Positions 36,213 through 44,493 of a stretch of DNA of 64,000 nucleotides are shown here, one piece after another. The position numbers and the translations under genes were made by a program. Below the pieces are notes generated by a model. It was not told the origin of the DNA, did not search any database, and was given only the letters and a program-made list of their open reading frames with translations. Positions within the stretch are counted from its first letter, which is position 1. Every line of letters begins with the position of its first letter. The stretch spans positions 1-64,000 of the forward strand of contig NZ_VAHM01000018.1 of assembly GCF_005796185.1 (NCBI RefSeq), given 5' to 3'. The stretch is from Pseudarthrobacter sp. NamB4. Its GTDB lineage: Bacteria; Actinomycetota; Actinomycetes; Actinomycetales; Micrococcaceae.

Positions 36213-37736
36213 TCAGTCCTGGAAATACTCCACTTTCGCCCCGATGGTGTTCAGCCGTTCTGCAAGGTCCTCGTACCCGCGCTCAATGACGTAGATGTTC
36301 CTCAGCTCCGACACTCCCCGCGCGGCAAGCATTGCCAACAACAGGCATGCGGCCGGCCGAAGCGCTGGCGGGCATCCCACCTCGGCTGCTCGCCACTTGG
36401 TGGGTCCGTTCACGTAGATCCGGTGCGGGTCCAGGAGCTGCACCTGGGCTCCCAGCCGGTTCAGTTCCGTAAGGTAGATGGCCCGGTTCTCGTACACCCA
36501 GTCGTGGATCATGGTTTGGCCCTGGGCGTTTGCTGCAATGACGGCGAAGAAGGGCAGGTTGTCAATATTGAGCCCTGGGAAAGGCATCGGGTGGATCTTG
36601 TCCTCCGGAGCGCGCAGCTCGGAGGGCTTGGTGGTGACATCCACCAGGCGGGTCCTGCCGTTGCGGGCCATGTACTCGCCCGAGATCTCCAGCTGCTGGC
36701 CCATCTGACCCAGAGTGGCAAGCTCAATTTCCATGAATTCAATGGGCACGCGCCGGATAGTCACCTCGGAGTCGGTGACAATGCCGGCCGTGATCAGGCT
36801 CATGGCCTCGATGGGGTCCTCGGAGGGGAAGTACTCAATATCCTCGTTAATGGAGGTACGCCCGGTGATGCGCAACGTAGTGGTGCCCACACCTTCGATG
36901 GTCACACCCAGCATCTGCAGGTAGAAGCAGAGGTCCTGCACCATGTAGTTGGGGCTGGCGTTCCGGATGACGGTTGTACCCTCGCGGTGGGCCGCGGCCA
37001 TGATGGCGTTCTCGGTGACAGTGTCTCCGCGCTCCGTCAGGACAAAGGAGCGGTCGCGGGTATCCGCGGGCGGTGCCTGGACTGAGTAAAAACCAGCGGT
37101 GGCTTCCACTGAAAGCCCGAACTGGCGCAGCGCCTGCATATGGGGTTCAACGGTGCGGGTGCCAAGGTCGCAGCCGCCCGCGTACGGCAGCTGGTACTTG
37201 GCGGATTCATCCAGCAGGGGTCCCAGCAGCATGATGACGCTGCGCGTGCGCCGGGCAGCCTCAACATCCATGGCCGCCAAGTCCAGTACGGCTGGCCGGC
37301 GAAGCTCCAGGTCAGTGTCGTTGAGCCAGGTGCACTCCACACCGATGCTGGAGAGTACCTCGACAATCCGGTTCACTTCTTCAATCCGTGCGAGGCGGCG
37401 GAGAATGGTGGTTCCGCGGTTGATGAGGCTGGCGCAGAGCAGCGCAACTCCGGCATTCTTGCTGCTGTTGACATCCACCGCCCCGGAGAGGGTGCGGCCG
37501 CCTTCCACCCGCAGGTGGGTCATCTGGGGCTTGCCCACGTTGACGATGCTCCGGCCGAAGATGGTTTCGAGGCGCTGGATCATTTTGAGGCTCAGGTTCT
37601 GCTTGCCCTGCTCCATCCGGGCCACTGCGCTCTGGCTCGTTCCCAGCTCGGCAGCCAACTGCCCCTGGGTCCAGCCCTTCTCGCTCCGGGCATCCCTCAA
37701 CATGGCGGCAACGTGCTCAGTGGTTTCCTGCGTCAT
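36213..37736 (-). CDS. XRE-type HTH fused to MurA-like enolpyruvyl transferase
   Basis: A 507-residue fusion. Residues about 8-60 are an XRE HTH (GWTQGQLAAELGTSQSAVARM), and 71-507 an EPSP synthase-fold UDP-GlcNAc 1-carboxyvinyltransferase. MurA features remain: SSKNAG (Lys93, Asn94), the RSVIMLLGPLL segment and the active-site cysteine (Cys189) in YAGGCDLGTR, so catalysis is plausible. A dyad ATTTAT-N3-ATAAAT lies 7-21 bases before the start and could be its own operator. A standard MurA would be encoded elsewhere. Whether this is a sensor of wall precursors or an enzyme is not known. Confidence 0.88.
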   Translation of the reverse strand: MTQETTEHVAAMLRDARSEKGWTQGQLAAELGTSQSAVARMEQGKQNLSLKMIQRLETIFGRSIVNVGKPQMTHLRVEGGRTLSGAVDVNSSKNAGVALLCASLINRGTTILRRLARIEEVNRIVEVLSSIGVECTWLNDTDLELRRPAVLDLAAMDVEAARRTRSVIMLLGPLLDESAKYQLPYAGGCDLGTRTVEPHMQALRQFGLSVEATAGFYSVQAPPADTRDRSFVLTERGDTVTENAIMAAAHREGTTVIRNASPNYMVQDLCFYLQMLGVTIEGVGTTTLRITGRTSINEDIEYFPSEDPIEAMSLITAGIVTDSEVTIRRVPIEFMEIELATLGQMGQQLEISGEYMARNGRTRLVDVTTKPSELRAPEDKIHPMPFPGLNIDNLPFFAVIAANAQGQTMIHDWVYENRAIYLTELNRLGAQVQLLDPHRIYVNGPTKWRAAEVGCPPALRPAACLLLAMLAARGVSELRNIYVIERGYEDLAERLNTIGAKVEYFQD

Positions 37737-37742
37737 GCTCCA

Positions 37743-37757
37743 ATTTATATCATAAAT
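37743..37757. promoter_or_regulatory. Dyad ATTTAT-N3-ATAAAT before the XRE-MurA gene
   Basis: An A/T-only palindrome in a GC-rich genome, just upstream of the start at 37736. It is a plausible autoregulatory site for the protein's own HTH. Confidence 0.45.
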
Positions 37758-37914
37758 GATCTACTTGTCATCAACCCTAACCCCCATGGGACTACCCTGG
37801 CGATCATTTACCCGCTACATGCGATAGAAATAGGACCTTCGACTCCTTGACCTTGCCGCAAAAGGGGCGGGAAACTGGAGAGTACGTTCTTGGTCCAACG
37901 GCAACGGAGGCAGC

Positions 37915-38754
37915 ATGCGCCGCACCCGTTCCAGTCCGGCACCGCCCACAGGATTTGCGCTGTGGCTGGTCTTCCTGCTGGTGCCTGCCCTCCTCCTGCC
38001 CTCCGGCTTCCCCTCCTTTGCGGCACCCTCGCCCGGCGAAGGGAAACAGACCGTGCTCGGCAACGACATCTCCTGGCCGCAGTGCAGCACAGACTTCCCC
38101 ACCGGTCAGGCCTTTGCCATTATCGGCGTCAACAACGGCCTGGCCAACAACACCAACCCCTGCCTGGCAGAACAGCTCAGGTGGGCGGAGGACTCGGCCG
38201 GGCATCCGGAACAACCCACCGTGTCGCTGTACGTGAACACTGCCAACCCTGGCGCCGCCGGCTCCTGGTGGCCGGACAATGACGAGTATCCCCCCGGCCG
38301 GGCGGTCCACAACCCTTACGGCCCCTGCACCCGCGGCGACTATGGCAAGGCCTGCGCCTACATGTACGGCTACGCAAGGGCCTACGACGACGCGTACCAC
38401 CGCGGGGTCACCAATCCCGCCGGCTATCTCTGGTGGCTGGACGTAGAAACCGAGAACACCTGGTCCGGCACAGACAAGGATGCCAACCGGACCGTCCTTG
38501 AAGGCATGGCGGACTTCTTCCACAGCATCGGCGCGAAGGTGGGGATCTACTCCACCGGGCAGCAGTGGGAACAGATTGTTGGAACAGTCAACAGTTCAAG
38601 CAGCCTGTACTCCCTGCCGAGCTGGCTGGCAGGCTCCCTGAACGCCTCGGGTGCGGCCAGCGCCTGCTCGAAGGCACCCCTCACCGGCGGCGGCAGGGTG
38701 GCGCTCACCCAGTTCGTCCTGCAGGGTTTCGATTACAACTACCCCTGCCCATAA
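37915..38754 (+). CDS. Secreted glycoside-hydrolase-like protein (DUF1906/GH25-like)
   Basis: A 279-residue exported protein with a signal peptide (about 1-37, basic start then LWLVFLLVPALLLPSG). The mature part contains GNDISWPQCS, FAIIGVNNGLANNTNPC, YLWWLDVETENTWSG and AKVGIYSTGQQWEQI, the strand pattern of GH25-like TIM barrels, with an acidic WLDVE segment where lysozyme-like enzymes have catalytic acids. Substrate unknown. It is divergent from the XRE-MurA gene, an arrangement that hints at a cell-wall role. Confidence 0.78.
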   Translation: MRRTRSSPAPPTGFALWLVFLLVPALLLPSGFPSFAAPSPGEGKQTVLGNDISWPQCSTDFPTGQAFAIIGVNNGLANNTNPCLAEQLRWAEDSAGHPEQPTVSLYVNTANPGAAGSWWPDNDEYPPGRAVHNPYGPCTRGDYGKACAYMYGYARAYDDAYHRGVTNPAGYLWWLDVETENTWSGTDKDANRTVLEGMADFFHSIGAKVGIYSTGQQWEQIVGTVNSSSSLYSLPSWLAGSLNASGAASACSKAPLTGGGRVALTQFVLQGFDYNYPCP

Positions 38755-38766
38755 CCCGTCCGGACG

Positions 38767-39567
38767 TCAGCTGCCCAGCCACACCGTATTCCACGTGCCA
38801 AGGGCCACCGCAGCAACAACCGCCGCTGCCGCCATCACCACACCCCCGGCCAGCACCCACGCGTCCAGCGCACTGTAGGTTGATTCTCGGGCCCACGTCC
38901 GCCCCCCCCCGCCGAAACCGCGTGCCTCCATGGTCACCGCCAGCCTCGAGGCCCGGCGGATTGCCTGCACCAGGAGTCCGAAGCTCTGGCCCAGGGTCGC
39001 TTTCACCCGCTGCAGCACACTCCCACGGGAACCCACCCCCCTCGCGCGGCGGGCCATGCCGATAATCTGCCACTCCTCGGCCATCAGGCCCACCAGACGC
39101 ATGGCAGCGAGCGTACCCAGCACGAAGCGGTGTGGAAGGCGCGCCTTCTGGGCCAGCGCATCGGCCAGGTCGGTGGGGTCGGTGCAGCTCATCAGCAGCA
39201 CGGCGGGCAGGGCGATTGCCAGTCCGCGCAGCATGAACCCCACCCCCAGTTCCAGCGAACCTTCGCTCATGGTCCAGATGCCGACGTCGACCAGCACCCT
39301 TCCGCTGTCCGGCGCCAGGATGGAGGTGCTCCAGCCGCCGATGGCAGCGGCGACGATAAGGGGCCAGCCGCGCTGCCACAGCAGCGTCAGCGTGAGGCCT
39401 GCCAGCGGGAACATCAGGAGTTCGAAGACCAGGGCCACCGAGGCTGAAACCCAGTCGATGGAAAGTGCCAGCACGGCAGTGATGAGGAAGACGGCGGCAA
39501 ACTTGCTCAGGGGATTGGCGCGGGTCAGCAGGGCCTGGCTGCCGCGCAGATTCAGCTCCTGCCTCAT
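38767..39567 (-). CDS. ykoC: ECF transporter transmembrane component (EcfT, YkoC type)
   Basis: A 266-residue membrane protein with about five spans. The EcfT coupling motifs are visible as two A-R-G-like segments: ARRARGVGSRG and MEARGFGGG. It ends the thiamine-precursor transporter operon; its ATG overlaps the ATPase stop by four bases. It bridges the ATPases to the S component. Confidence 0.88.
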   Translation of the reverse strand: MRQELNLRGSQALLTRANPLSKFAAVFLITAVLALSIDWVSASVALVFELLMFPLAGLTLTLLWQRGWPLIVAAAIGGWSTSILAPDSGRVLVDVGIWTMSEGSLELGVGFMLRGLAIALPAVLLMSCTDPTDLADALAQKARLPHRFVLGTLAAMRLVGLMAEEWQIIGMARRARGVGSRGSVLQRVKATLGQSFGLLVQAIRRASRLAVTMEARGFGGGGRTWARESTYSALDAWVLAGGVVMAAAAVVAAVALGTWNTVWLGS

Positions 39568-41117
39568 GGCGCCACCTGTTCCGCGGGTGCCAGCCTCAGC
39601 TCGGTTCCGCCCAGGGCAGCCGTGAATTCGGCGTCGTGGGTCACAGACACTACGGCGGTGCCGGCGTCCAGCAACTCCGCCAGGAAGGAGGCAAGCTCAG
39701 CCCACGTGATGGCATCCTGCCCGAACGTGGGCTCGTCCAGGACCAGAACCTGGGGATGGGCGGCCAGGACCGTTGCCACCGAGAGCCGCCTTTTTTCCCC
39801 GCCGGAGAGTGTGTAGGGGTTGGCGTCCACCAAGTGGGTGAGCCGGAGCCGTTCCAGCAGTTCGTCCACGCGCTCCTCGCCATGGCCCAGGTGCCGTGGA
39901 CCAAACAGCAGTTCGTCAAGGACTCTCCCGGTGACGAACTGGTGCTCCGGCTCCTGGAACACCGTACCAATCCGCTCGATGAGCTGCTCGGCTTTCCATG
40001 TGTAGGGATCTATGCCGGCTCCACGGCTCAAGCCAGTGGTTGCCGAAACCCTGCCGTCCACCGGCTCCAGCAGCCCGGCAAGAGTCAGCGCGAATGTGGA
40101 TTTTCCGGCACCGTTCGGCCCGGTAACGGTCAATGCCTGCCCCGCCCGGACCTGGGCTGTGATGCCCTCCTGCACGGGCACCGGCGGCAGTTTGCGGAAG
40201 CCGCTGCGGCGCGGGCGTTCGCGGGATACTGCCAGTTTTTCCGCGGCGATCAGGAGGTTTCCCGTTCCCTGGGCAGGGCTGGCCGCACGCATGCGCGTTT
40301 CGGGGACGTACCCGGGCAGCCAAACGCCGGCGGCAGCGAGCATGGACCGCGCGTCGGCAAGCACCTGGTCCGGCGGGCCGTCCAGCAGCACGGCGCCGTC
40401 CGTCGCACTGCCCGGCTGCAGCACCACGATCCGGTCCACCAGGTCCTTCCATACGGACACCCGGTGCTCTATCACCAGCAGCGTGGCACCGGTCTTATCC
40501 AGGCAACGGGCTACGGCGTCCCGGACTTCCAGGACGCCGGCCGGATCCAAATTGGCCGTGGGCTCATCAAGGAGGATGAGCCCCGGCCGCATCGCCAGGA
40601 TGCCGGCGAGCGCGAGCCGCTGCTTCTGCCCCCCGGACAGGGCCGACGTCGGATGGTCGAGCGGCAGGTGGGATAGTCCGACGTCGTCCAGCGCCTCATG
40701 CACCCGGGCCCAGATGGCGCCGCGCGGTACCGCGAGGTTCTCGGCGCCGAAGGCGACGTCGTCACCCACCCGGGAGAGGACCACCTGGGTCTCCGGGTCC
40801 TGCTGCATCAGGCCGGCGCGCCCCCGCTGCTCCCGGGGGTAGGCGCCGTCAACCAGCAGCGAACCGGACTCATCGGAGTCGCCGGCCTCACCGTCGTCGT
40901 TAGCATCTCCCAGCACCCCCGCCAAGGCGTGGAGGAGCGTGGACTTCCCGGCGCCGGACGGGCCGAGGAGCAGCACCCGCTCCCCCGGCCGGATGTCCAG
41001 GTCCAGGGCACGGATGGCAGGCCTGGCGCGACCGGCATGCCGCCAGCCCCAGCCCCGCGCGCTGATGGCAGCCGGCCGCGCCGCGACGGAGGCGCCGTGA
41101 TGGGACGTCGCCGTCAT
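39564..41117 (-). CDS. ykoD: ECF transporter duplicated ATPase (YkoD type)
   Basis: A 517-residue protein with two ABC domains in one chain. Domain 1 has Walker A GPSGAGKST, signature LSGGQKQR and Walker B LILLDEPTANLDP; domain 2 has GPNGAGKST, LSGGEKRR and VLVLDEPTFGQD. The start at 41117 overlaps the stop of the S-component gene (TGATG), which fixes it. The double ATPase followed by EcfT and preceded by a YkoE protein is the YkoEDC plan for hydroxymethylpyrimidine/thiamine uptake. Confidence 0.92.
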   Translation of the reverse strand: MTATSHHGASVAARPAAISARGWGWRHAGRARPAIRALDLDIRPGERVLLLGPSGAGKSTLLHALAGVLGDANDDGEAGDSDESGSLLVDGAYPREQRGRAGLMQQDPETQVVLSRVGDDVAFGAENLAVPRGAIWARVHEALDDVGLSHLPLDHPTSALSGGQKQRLALAGILAMRPGLILLDEPTANLDPAGVLEVRDAVARCLDKTGATLLVIEHRVSVWKDLVDRIVVLQPGSATDGAVLLDGPPDQVLADARSMLAAAGVWLPGYVPETRMRAASPAQGTGNLLIAAEKLAVSRERPRRSGFRKLPPVPVQEGITAQVRAGQALTVTGPNGAGKSTFALTLAGLLEPVDGRVSATTGLSRGAGIDPYTWKAEQLIERIGTVFQEPEHQFVTGRVLDELLFGPRHLGHGEERVDELLERLRLTHLVDANPYTLSGGEKRRLSVATVLAAHPQVLVLDEPTFGQDAITWAELASFLAELLDAGTAVVSVTHDAEFTAALGGTELRLAPAEQVAP

Positions 41118-41740
41118 CAGGAGAAGACGGGCTCCGTTGCCGCCTTGCGGGAGGCAAAGGAGCTGAGGACGCCGGTCCGTGCCAGGCCGCGGGTGGCGAC
41201 CCAGGACAGGGCGCCGGCGATGACTGCTCCGGAAATCATGGTGAAGACGATGTAGGCCAGCTTGTCCCCGCCGGAGTAGGCGATGTTCCAGCCCCACGGC
41301 GCAAAGGAGTCGTTAAGGCCACAGAAGAGACCGGCCGCGGCGCCGGCCAGCAGCGAGACCGGCAGGTTGAACTTCCGGTAGACGAAGACGGCGAAGATGA
41401 TTTCCGCGCCCAGGCCCTGGACGAAGCCGGAGAACAGCACTGACGCCCCGTACTGCGAGCCCATGAGGAGCTCGCCGGTGGCCGCGACGGCCTCGCAAAA
41501 CAGTGCCGCGCCGGGCTTGCGGATGATCAGCATGCCCAGCACCGCGGGGATCATCCAGCCGCCGGCGATCAGGCCGGTCAGGGGCGGGTAGACGGCGTTT
41601 ATGGGCGCGGACACGGCCGCGGCACCTTGGGACCAGGCCCAGAAAATGACGCCGCCGGCGATGGCGATGAGGGCCGCCACCACAATGTCCACGACACGCC
41701 AGGACTTGCTGGTGGTCTTCTTGATAGCTGTAGTTGCCAT
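41117..41740 (-). CDS. ykoE: ECF transporter S component, YkoE family
   Basis: A 207-residue membrane protein with about five to six spans. AGGVIFWAWSQGAAAV, LTGLIAGGWMIPAVLGMLIIRKPGAALFCE and GLGAEIIFAVF match the YkoE thiamine/HMP-binding family. It follows a TPP riboswitch, confirming the cofactor. AGGAGG lies five bases before the ATG but can pair with CCTCCTG just upstream. Confidence 0.92.
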   Translation of the reverse strand: MATTAIKKTTSKSWRVVDIVVAALIAIAGGVIFWAWSQGAAAVSAPINAVYPPLTGLIAGGWMIPAVLGMLIIRKPGAALFCEAVAATGELLMGSQYGASVLFSGFVQGLGAEIIFAVFVYRKFNLPVSLLAGAAAGLFCGLNDSFAPWGWNIAYSGGDKLAYIVFTMISGAVIAGALSWVATRGLARTGVLSSFASRKAATEPVFS

Positions 41741-41745
41741 GTGAT

Positions 41746-41764
41746 CCTCCTGAGGAACAGGAGG
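41746..41764 (-). promoter_or_regulatory. Hairpin that sequesters the ykoE ribosome binding site
   Basis: CCTCCTG and CAGGAGG form a perfect 7-base stem with a 5-base loop directly before the start. Pairing would hide the Shine-Dalgarno sequence. Confidence 0.6.
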
Positions 41765-41775
41765 GGAAAGCGCGG

Positions 41776-41794
41776 CAAAAGGCAGAGACTGCCT
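41776..41794 (-). terminator. Attenuator-like hairpin between TPP riboswitch and ykoE
   Basis: On the minus strand AGGCAG-TCT-CTGCCT followed by TTTT. It lies downstream of the aptamer and may act as a riboswitch-controlled terminator. Confidence 0.5.
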
Positions 41795-41816
41795 GATGCC
41801 GGACTTCGAGAAACTC

Positions 41817-41931
41817 GACTCCCTTACGCCGGTACTAACCGGATCAGGTTCGAGGGTCTGCGGCTGTCCGCACTCTCAGCGCCCACCTGCGGTCCCTGGC
41901 CTGGCCAGTTCCGACGGCGGCGCTCCCCTGT
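41817..41931 (-). ncRNA. TPP riboswitch (THI element)
   Basis: On the minus strand the conserved blocks are present: GGGGAGCGCC at the 5' end, GCTGAGAGTGCGG, ACCCTCGAACCTGATCCGG, and TACCGGCGTAAGGGAGT at the 3' end. It precedes ykoEDC, so thiamine pyrophosphate should repress uptake of its precursors. Confidence 0.93.
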
Positions 41932-42011
41932 CGTTGAATGATTCTGTCGGTAATGATTCGCCCTGTTGGGCGTGGTCCAGTTTACATCCCAGGAGGAGTA
42001 GATTGTGGGCC

Positions 42012-42563
42012 ATGACTGCCAATCTGCCGGATGTGACCGGCTACGATCCCGACTCCGATGCCGCGCAGCCGGAGGGCTCGCTGGAAGAACTCATTGGCCG
42101 GATCGAAGGGGAAATCCACGAACTGCAGTTTCCCGGGTTCTCCCTGGACGACGCCCTGAATCTGGGGCTGCTCCTGGTCGAGCTGGGCAAGGAACGCACG
42201 CTGCCCATAGCTATCGACATCACCAAGGGCGAGCAGATCCTTTTCCATGTTGCCCTGCCCGGCGCCACCCCGGATAACGGGCACTGGATCCGGGCGAAGC
42301 AGCGGACAGCGGCCCGGTACGAAGTCCCTTCGCTGCTGGTGGGCCTGCGCGGCCGGCTCCGGGGCGGCAGGATCGAGGACGAGGGCTGGTTCGACGAAAC
42401 CGTCTATGCCGCGCATGGCGGCTCCTTTCCCATCTATGTCACCGGGGTGGGGGCTGTAGCCACCGTCACCGTTTCCGGGCTTCCCCAGGTGCAGGATCAC
42501 AACCTGGTGGTGGAAGCCCTGCGCGAGGTCCTGCAATCCGCAGCGGCTGACGGCGCACAGTGA
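42012..42563 (+). CDS. UPF0303/HbpS-like (GlcG-fold) protein
   Basis: A 183-residue protein with the UPF0303 pattern: FSLDDALNLGLLLVELGKERTLPIAIDIT, GEQILFHVALPGATPDNGHWIRAKQRT and AAHGGSFPIYVTGVGAVATVTVSGLPQVQDH. Members of this fold have been linked to haem binding or degradation, not proven for this one. The ATG at 42012 is 15 bases from AGGAGG; an in-frame TTG at 42003 has much better spacing and may be the true start. It overlaps the next small gene. Confidence 0.85.
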   Translation: MTANLPDVTGYDPDSDAAQPEGSLEELIGRIEGEIHELQFPGFSLDDALNLGLLLVELGKERTLPIAIDITKGEQILFHVALPGATPDNGHWIRAKQRTAARYEVPSLLVGLRGRLRGGRIEDEGWFDETVYAAHGGSFPIYVTGVGAVATVTVSGLPQVQDHNLVVEALREVLQSAAADGAQ

Positions 42564-42769
42564 ACGGCGGGCAGGCCGAGAACCCGGTCCGGGCGGCGCT
42601 GGACAAAGCCTCGGAGGAGATGATCTTCATCGGGCCGGACCACCCCTACTACCCCTTGCTGGCGGAGCTGGTGTCCGCCGTTGGAAAGTCCTGGCAGCAA
42701 GGGTATGAGCACGGCCGCCGCGGCGGTCAGCATGCAAACCCCTATGCTTGGAACAGTCCGGAAAGGTAG
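42560..42769 (+). CDS. Small conserved protein coupled to the UPF0303 gene
   Basis: A 69-residue protein (NGGQAENPVRAALDKASEEM...) whose GTG overlaps the upstream stop as GTGA. The central DHPYYPLLAELVSAVGKSWQQGYEHGRR is helical and well charged. No function can be assigned. The tight overlap suggests cotranslation. Confidence 0.65.
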   Translation: MNGGQAENPVRAALDKASEEMIFIGPDHPYYPLLAELVSAVGKSWQQGYEHGRRGGQHANPYAWNSPER

Positions 42770-42808
42770 CTCCTTGGGAAACAAATACCAAGGCTGCTTA
42801 GCATATAT

Positions 42809-42826
42809 TAGTAATCATGCTTACTA
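42809..42826. promoter_or_regulatory. A/T-rich dyad TAGTAA-N6-TTACTA before the DUF4383 gene
   Basis: A perfect 6-base inverted repeat in a strikingly A/T-rich 30-base island (42797-42829) with a second imperfect dyad TTAGCAT/ATGCTTA overlapping it. It lies about 33-50 bases before the start and may be an operator or a special promoter. Confidence 0.5.
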
Positions 42827-42858
42827 TGTTGTCTCCCGGTTTTTGAGGAGTACAGGAC

Positions 42859-43365
42859 ATGGCAGCCAGCACCGGACTGAGAGTCGCGCGGACGGGCCTG
42901 CAAAAGGCCGCACTCGGAACCGGCGCCGTCTTCTGCCTGGCCGGCATCCTGGGATTCATTCCCGGCATCACCTCAAACCTGGAGTCCCTCACCCCGGCCG
43001 GGCATGGCTCCGGAGCCCTGTTGCTGGGACTCTTTCAAGTTTCCGTTCTGCATAACCTGGTCCACCTGCTCTTTGGGGTTGCCGGCGTCCTGATGGCGTC
43101 CACGCACGCACAGGCCAGGAACTTCCTGGTCTATGGCGGCGTCATTTACCTGGTCCTGTGGCTGTACGGCCTCCTGGTGGGCGACACCACGCCCGCGAAC
43201 TTCGTCCCCGCAGACAATGCAGACAACTGGCTGCACCTTTCCCTGGGCCTGGCCATGATCGCCCTGGCCGTCATGCTGGCCCGCGGCCCGGCACCCAGCA
43301 GAAACACCGGCAGCAGTACCGCGCCTGCCACCAGCTCTTCCCCACCCGGCACCCGTGGCCGTTGA
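42859..43365 (+). CDS. DUF4383 membrane protein
   Basis: A 168-residue protein with four hydrophobic segments (about 20-40, 60-85, 95-120, 128-148) and a Ser/Thr/Pro-rich tail. VLHNLVHLLFGVAGVLMA and NWLHLSLGLAMIALAVML, with repeated His, are typical of DUF4383. GAGGAG precedes the ATG. Function unknown. A hairpin separates it from the di-iron protein gene 72 bases later, so partial read-through is likely. Confidence 0.85.
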   Translation: MAASTGLRVARTGLQKAALGTGAVFCLAGILGFIPGITSNLESLTPAGHGSGALLLGLFQVSVLHNLVHLLFGVAGVLMASTHAQARNFLVYGGVIYLVLWLYGLLVGDTTPANFVPADNADNWLHLSLGLAMIALAVMLARGPAPSRNTGSSTAPATSSSPPGTRGR

Positions 43366-43380
43366 CCCCTTTCCCCAACC

Positions 43381-43406
43381 CCCGGACGTCAGGGAAGACG
43401 TCCGGG
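43381..43406 (+). repeat. Perfect hairpin between DUF4383 and the di-iron protein gene
   Basis: CCCGGACGTC and GACGTCCGGG form a 10-base stem around AGGGAA. No T-run follows, so it may be a partial terminator or an mRNA processing or stability element. Confidence 0.7.
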
Positions 43407-43437
43407 ACCGGCACCACGCCACACCTGAAGGAGCATC

Positions 43438-44493
43438 ATGAAAATCCCAAAACAGCGGGGCCCTGTCAGCACCGCCCTGTTTGGCGTTCTTGCTGAAGCA
43501 CCCGGCACACAAGCCAAGGGACTTGAAGGGCTGCAGCGGCTGGTGGCCGCCCAGCTCGCAGCGAGCACGGACATCATTGCCGACGACGACCTCCAGCTGG
43601 CGCTGTTCTGCCTTTACGAGCTCCACTACTCCGGGCTTGAGGGCGTAAGTGACGAGTGGGAGTGGGTACCGGAACTCATCAGGGTCCGGCAGTTGCTCGA
43701 AACGCCGTTCGAGGCAGCCCTGCGGGACGCTGCCGCCGAGGCGGCCGGCAACCTGGAGCTGCCCCCCGCCTCGGGGCTCACCAGTGATGCCGTGGCAGAC
43801 GTGCTGTTCGGCCTGGCGGCGCGTGACGGCGGTCCCAGCCTCTCCCGCTACGTGGCGAAGAAGGCCACGCTTGAACAGCTCAAGGAATTCCTGATACATA
43901 AGTCCATCTACCAGCTAAAGGAAGCGGACCCACACACCTTCGCCATCCCCCGGCTCTCCGGGCGTGCGAAGGCCGCACTGGTGGAGATCCAGGCCGATGA
44001 GTACGGCGGCGGACGGCCCGAGCGGATGCACAGCGCGCTTTTCGCCCGCACCATGCGCGGCCTGGGCATGACTGACCACTACGGCGCCTATGTCAATGAC
44101 GTCCCCGCCGTCTCCCTGGCAGCAGTCAACCTGATGTCCCTGTTCGGCCTGAACCGGCGCCTGCGTGGTGCCATCACGGGACATCTGGCCATCTACGAAA
44201 TGACGTCCTCCCAGCCCAACCGCCTGTACGGCAACGGCTTCCGCAGGCACGGCTTCGATGCTCAGGTGACCCATTACTTCGATGAGCACGTGGAAGCCGA
44301 CGCCGTCCACGAGCAGATCGCAGGCCGCGACCTGGCCGGGGGCCTGGTGGAGGCCGAACCCGGGCTGCTCAATGACGTCCTCTTTGGCGCTACCGCTGTC
44401 ATGGCCATCGACGGCAGGCTGTCAGCGCACATCCTGCAGGCCTGGGAGAGCGGCAGGACGTCACTGAGAGCGGCAGTACCGGCGGCAGCATGA
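43438..44493 (+). CDS. Haem-oxygenase-like di-iron (iron-containing redox) protein
   Basis: A 351-residue soluble protein of the Haem_oxygenas_2 / iron-containing redox enzyme family (HDO fold). Candidate metal ligands in family positions are ELHY (Glu61, His63), EIQADEYGGG, HLAIYEMTSS and YFDEHVEADAVHE. The N-terminal 35 residues are outside the core. Characterised HDO enzymes oxidise, cleave or desaturate small molecules with O2 at a di-iron site; this substrate is unknown. It overlaps the GT2 gene by four bases, which overlaps the CDGSH gene likewise, so the three proteins are probably made together. Confidence 0.87.
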   Translation: MKIPKQRGPVSTALFGVLAEAPGTQAKGLEGLQRLVAAQLAASTDIIADDDLQLALFCLYELHYSGLEGVSDEWEWVPELIRVRQLLETPFEAALRDAAAEAAGNLELPPASGLTSDAVADVLFGLAARDGGPSLSRYVAKKATLEQLKEFLIHKSIYQLKEADPHTFAIPRLSGRAKAALVEIQADEYGGGRPERMHSALFARTMRGLGMTDHYGAYVNDVPAVSLAAVNLMSLFGLNRRLRGAITGHLAIYEMTSSQPNRLYGNGFRRHGFDAQVTHYFDEHVEADAVHEQIAGRDLAGGLVEAEPGLLNDVLFGATAVMAIDGRLSAHILQAWESGRTSLRAAVPAAA

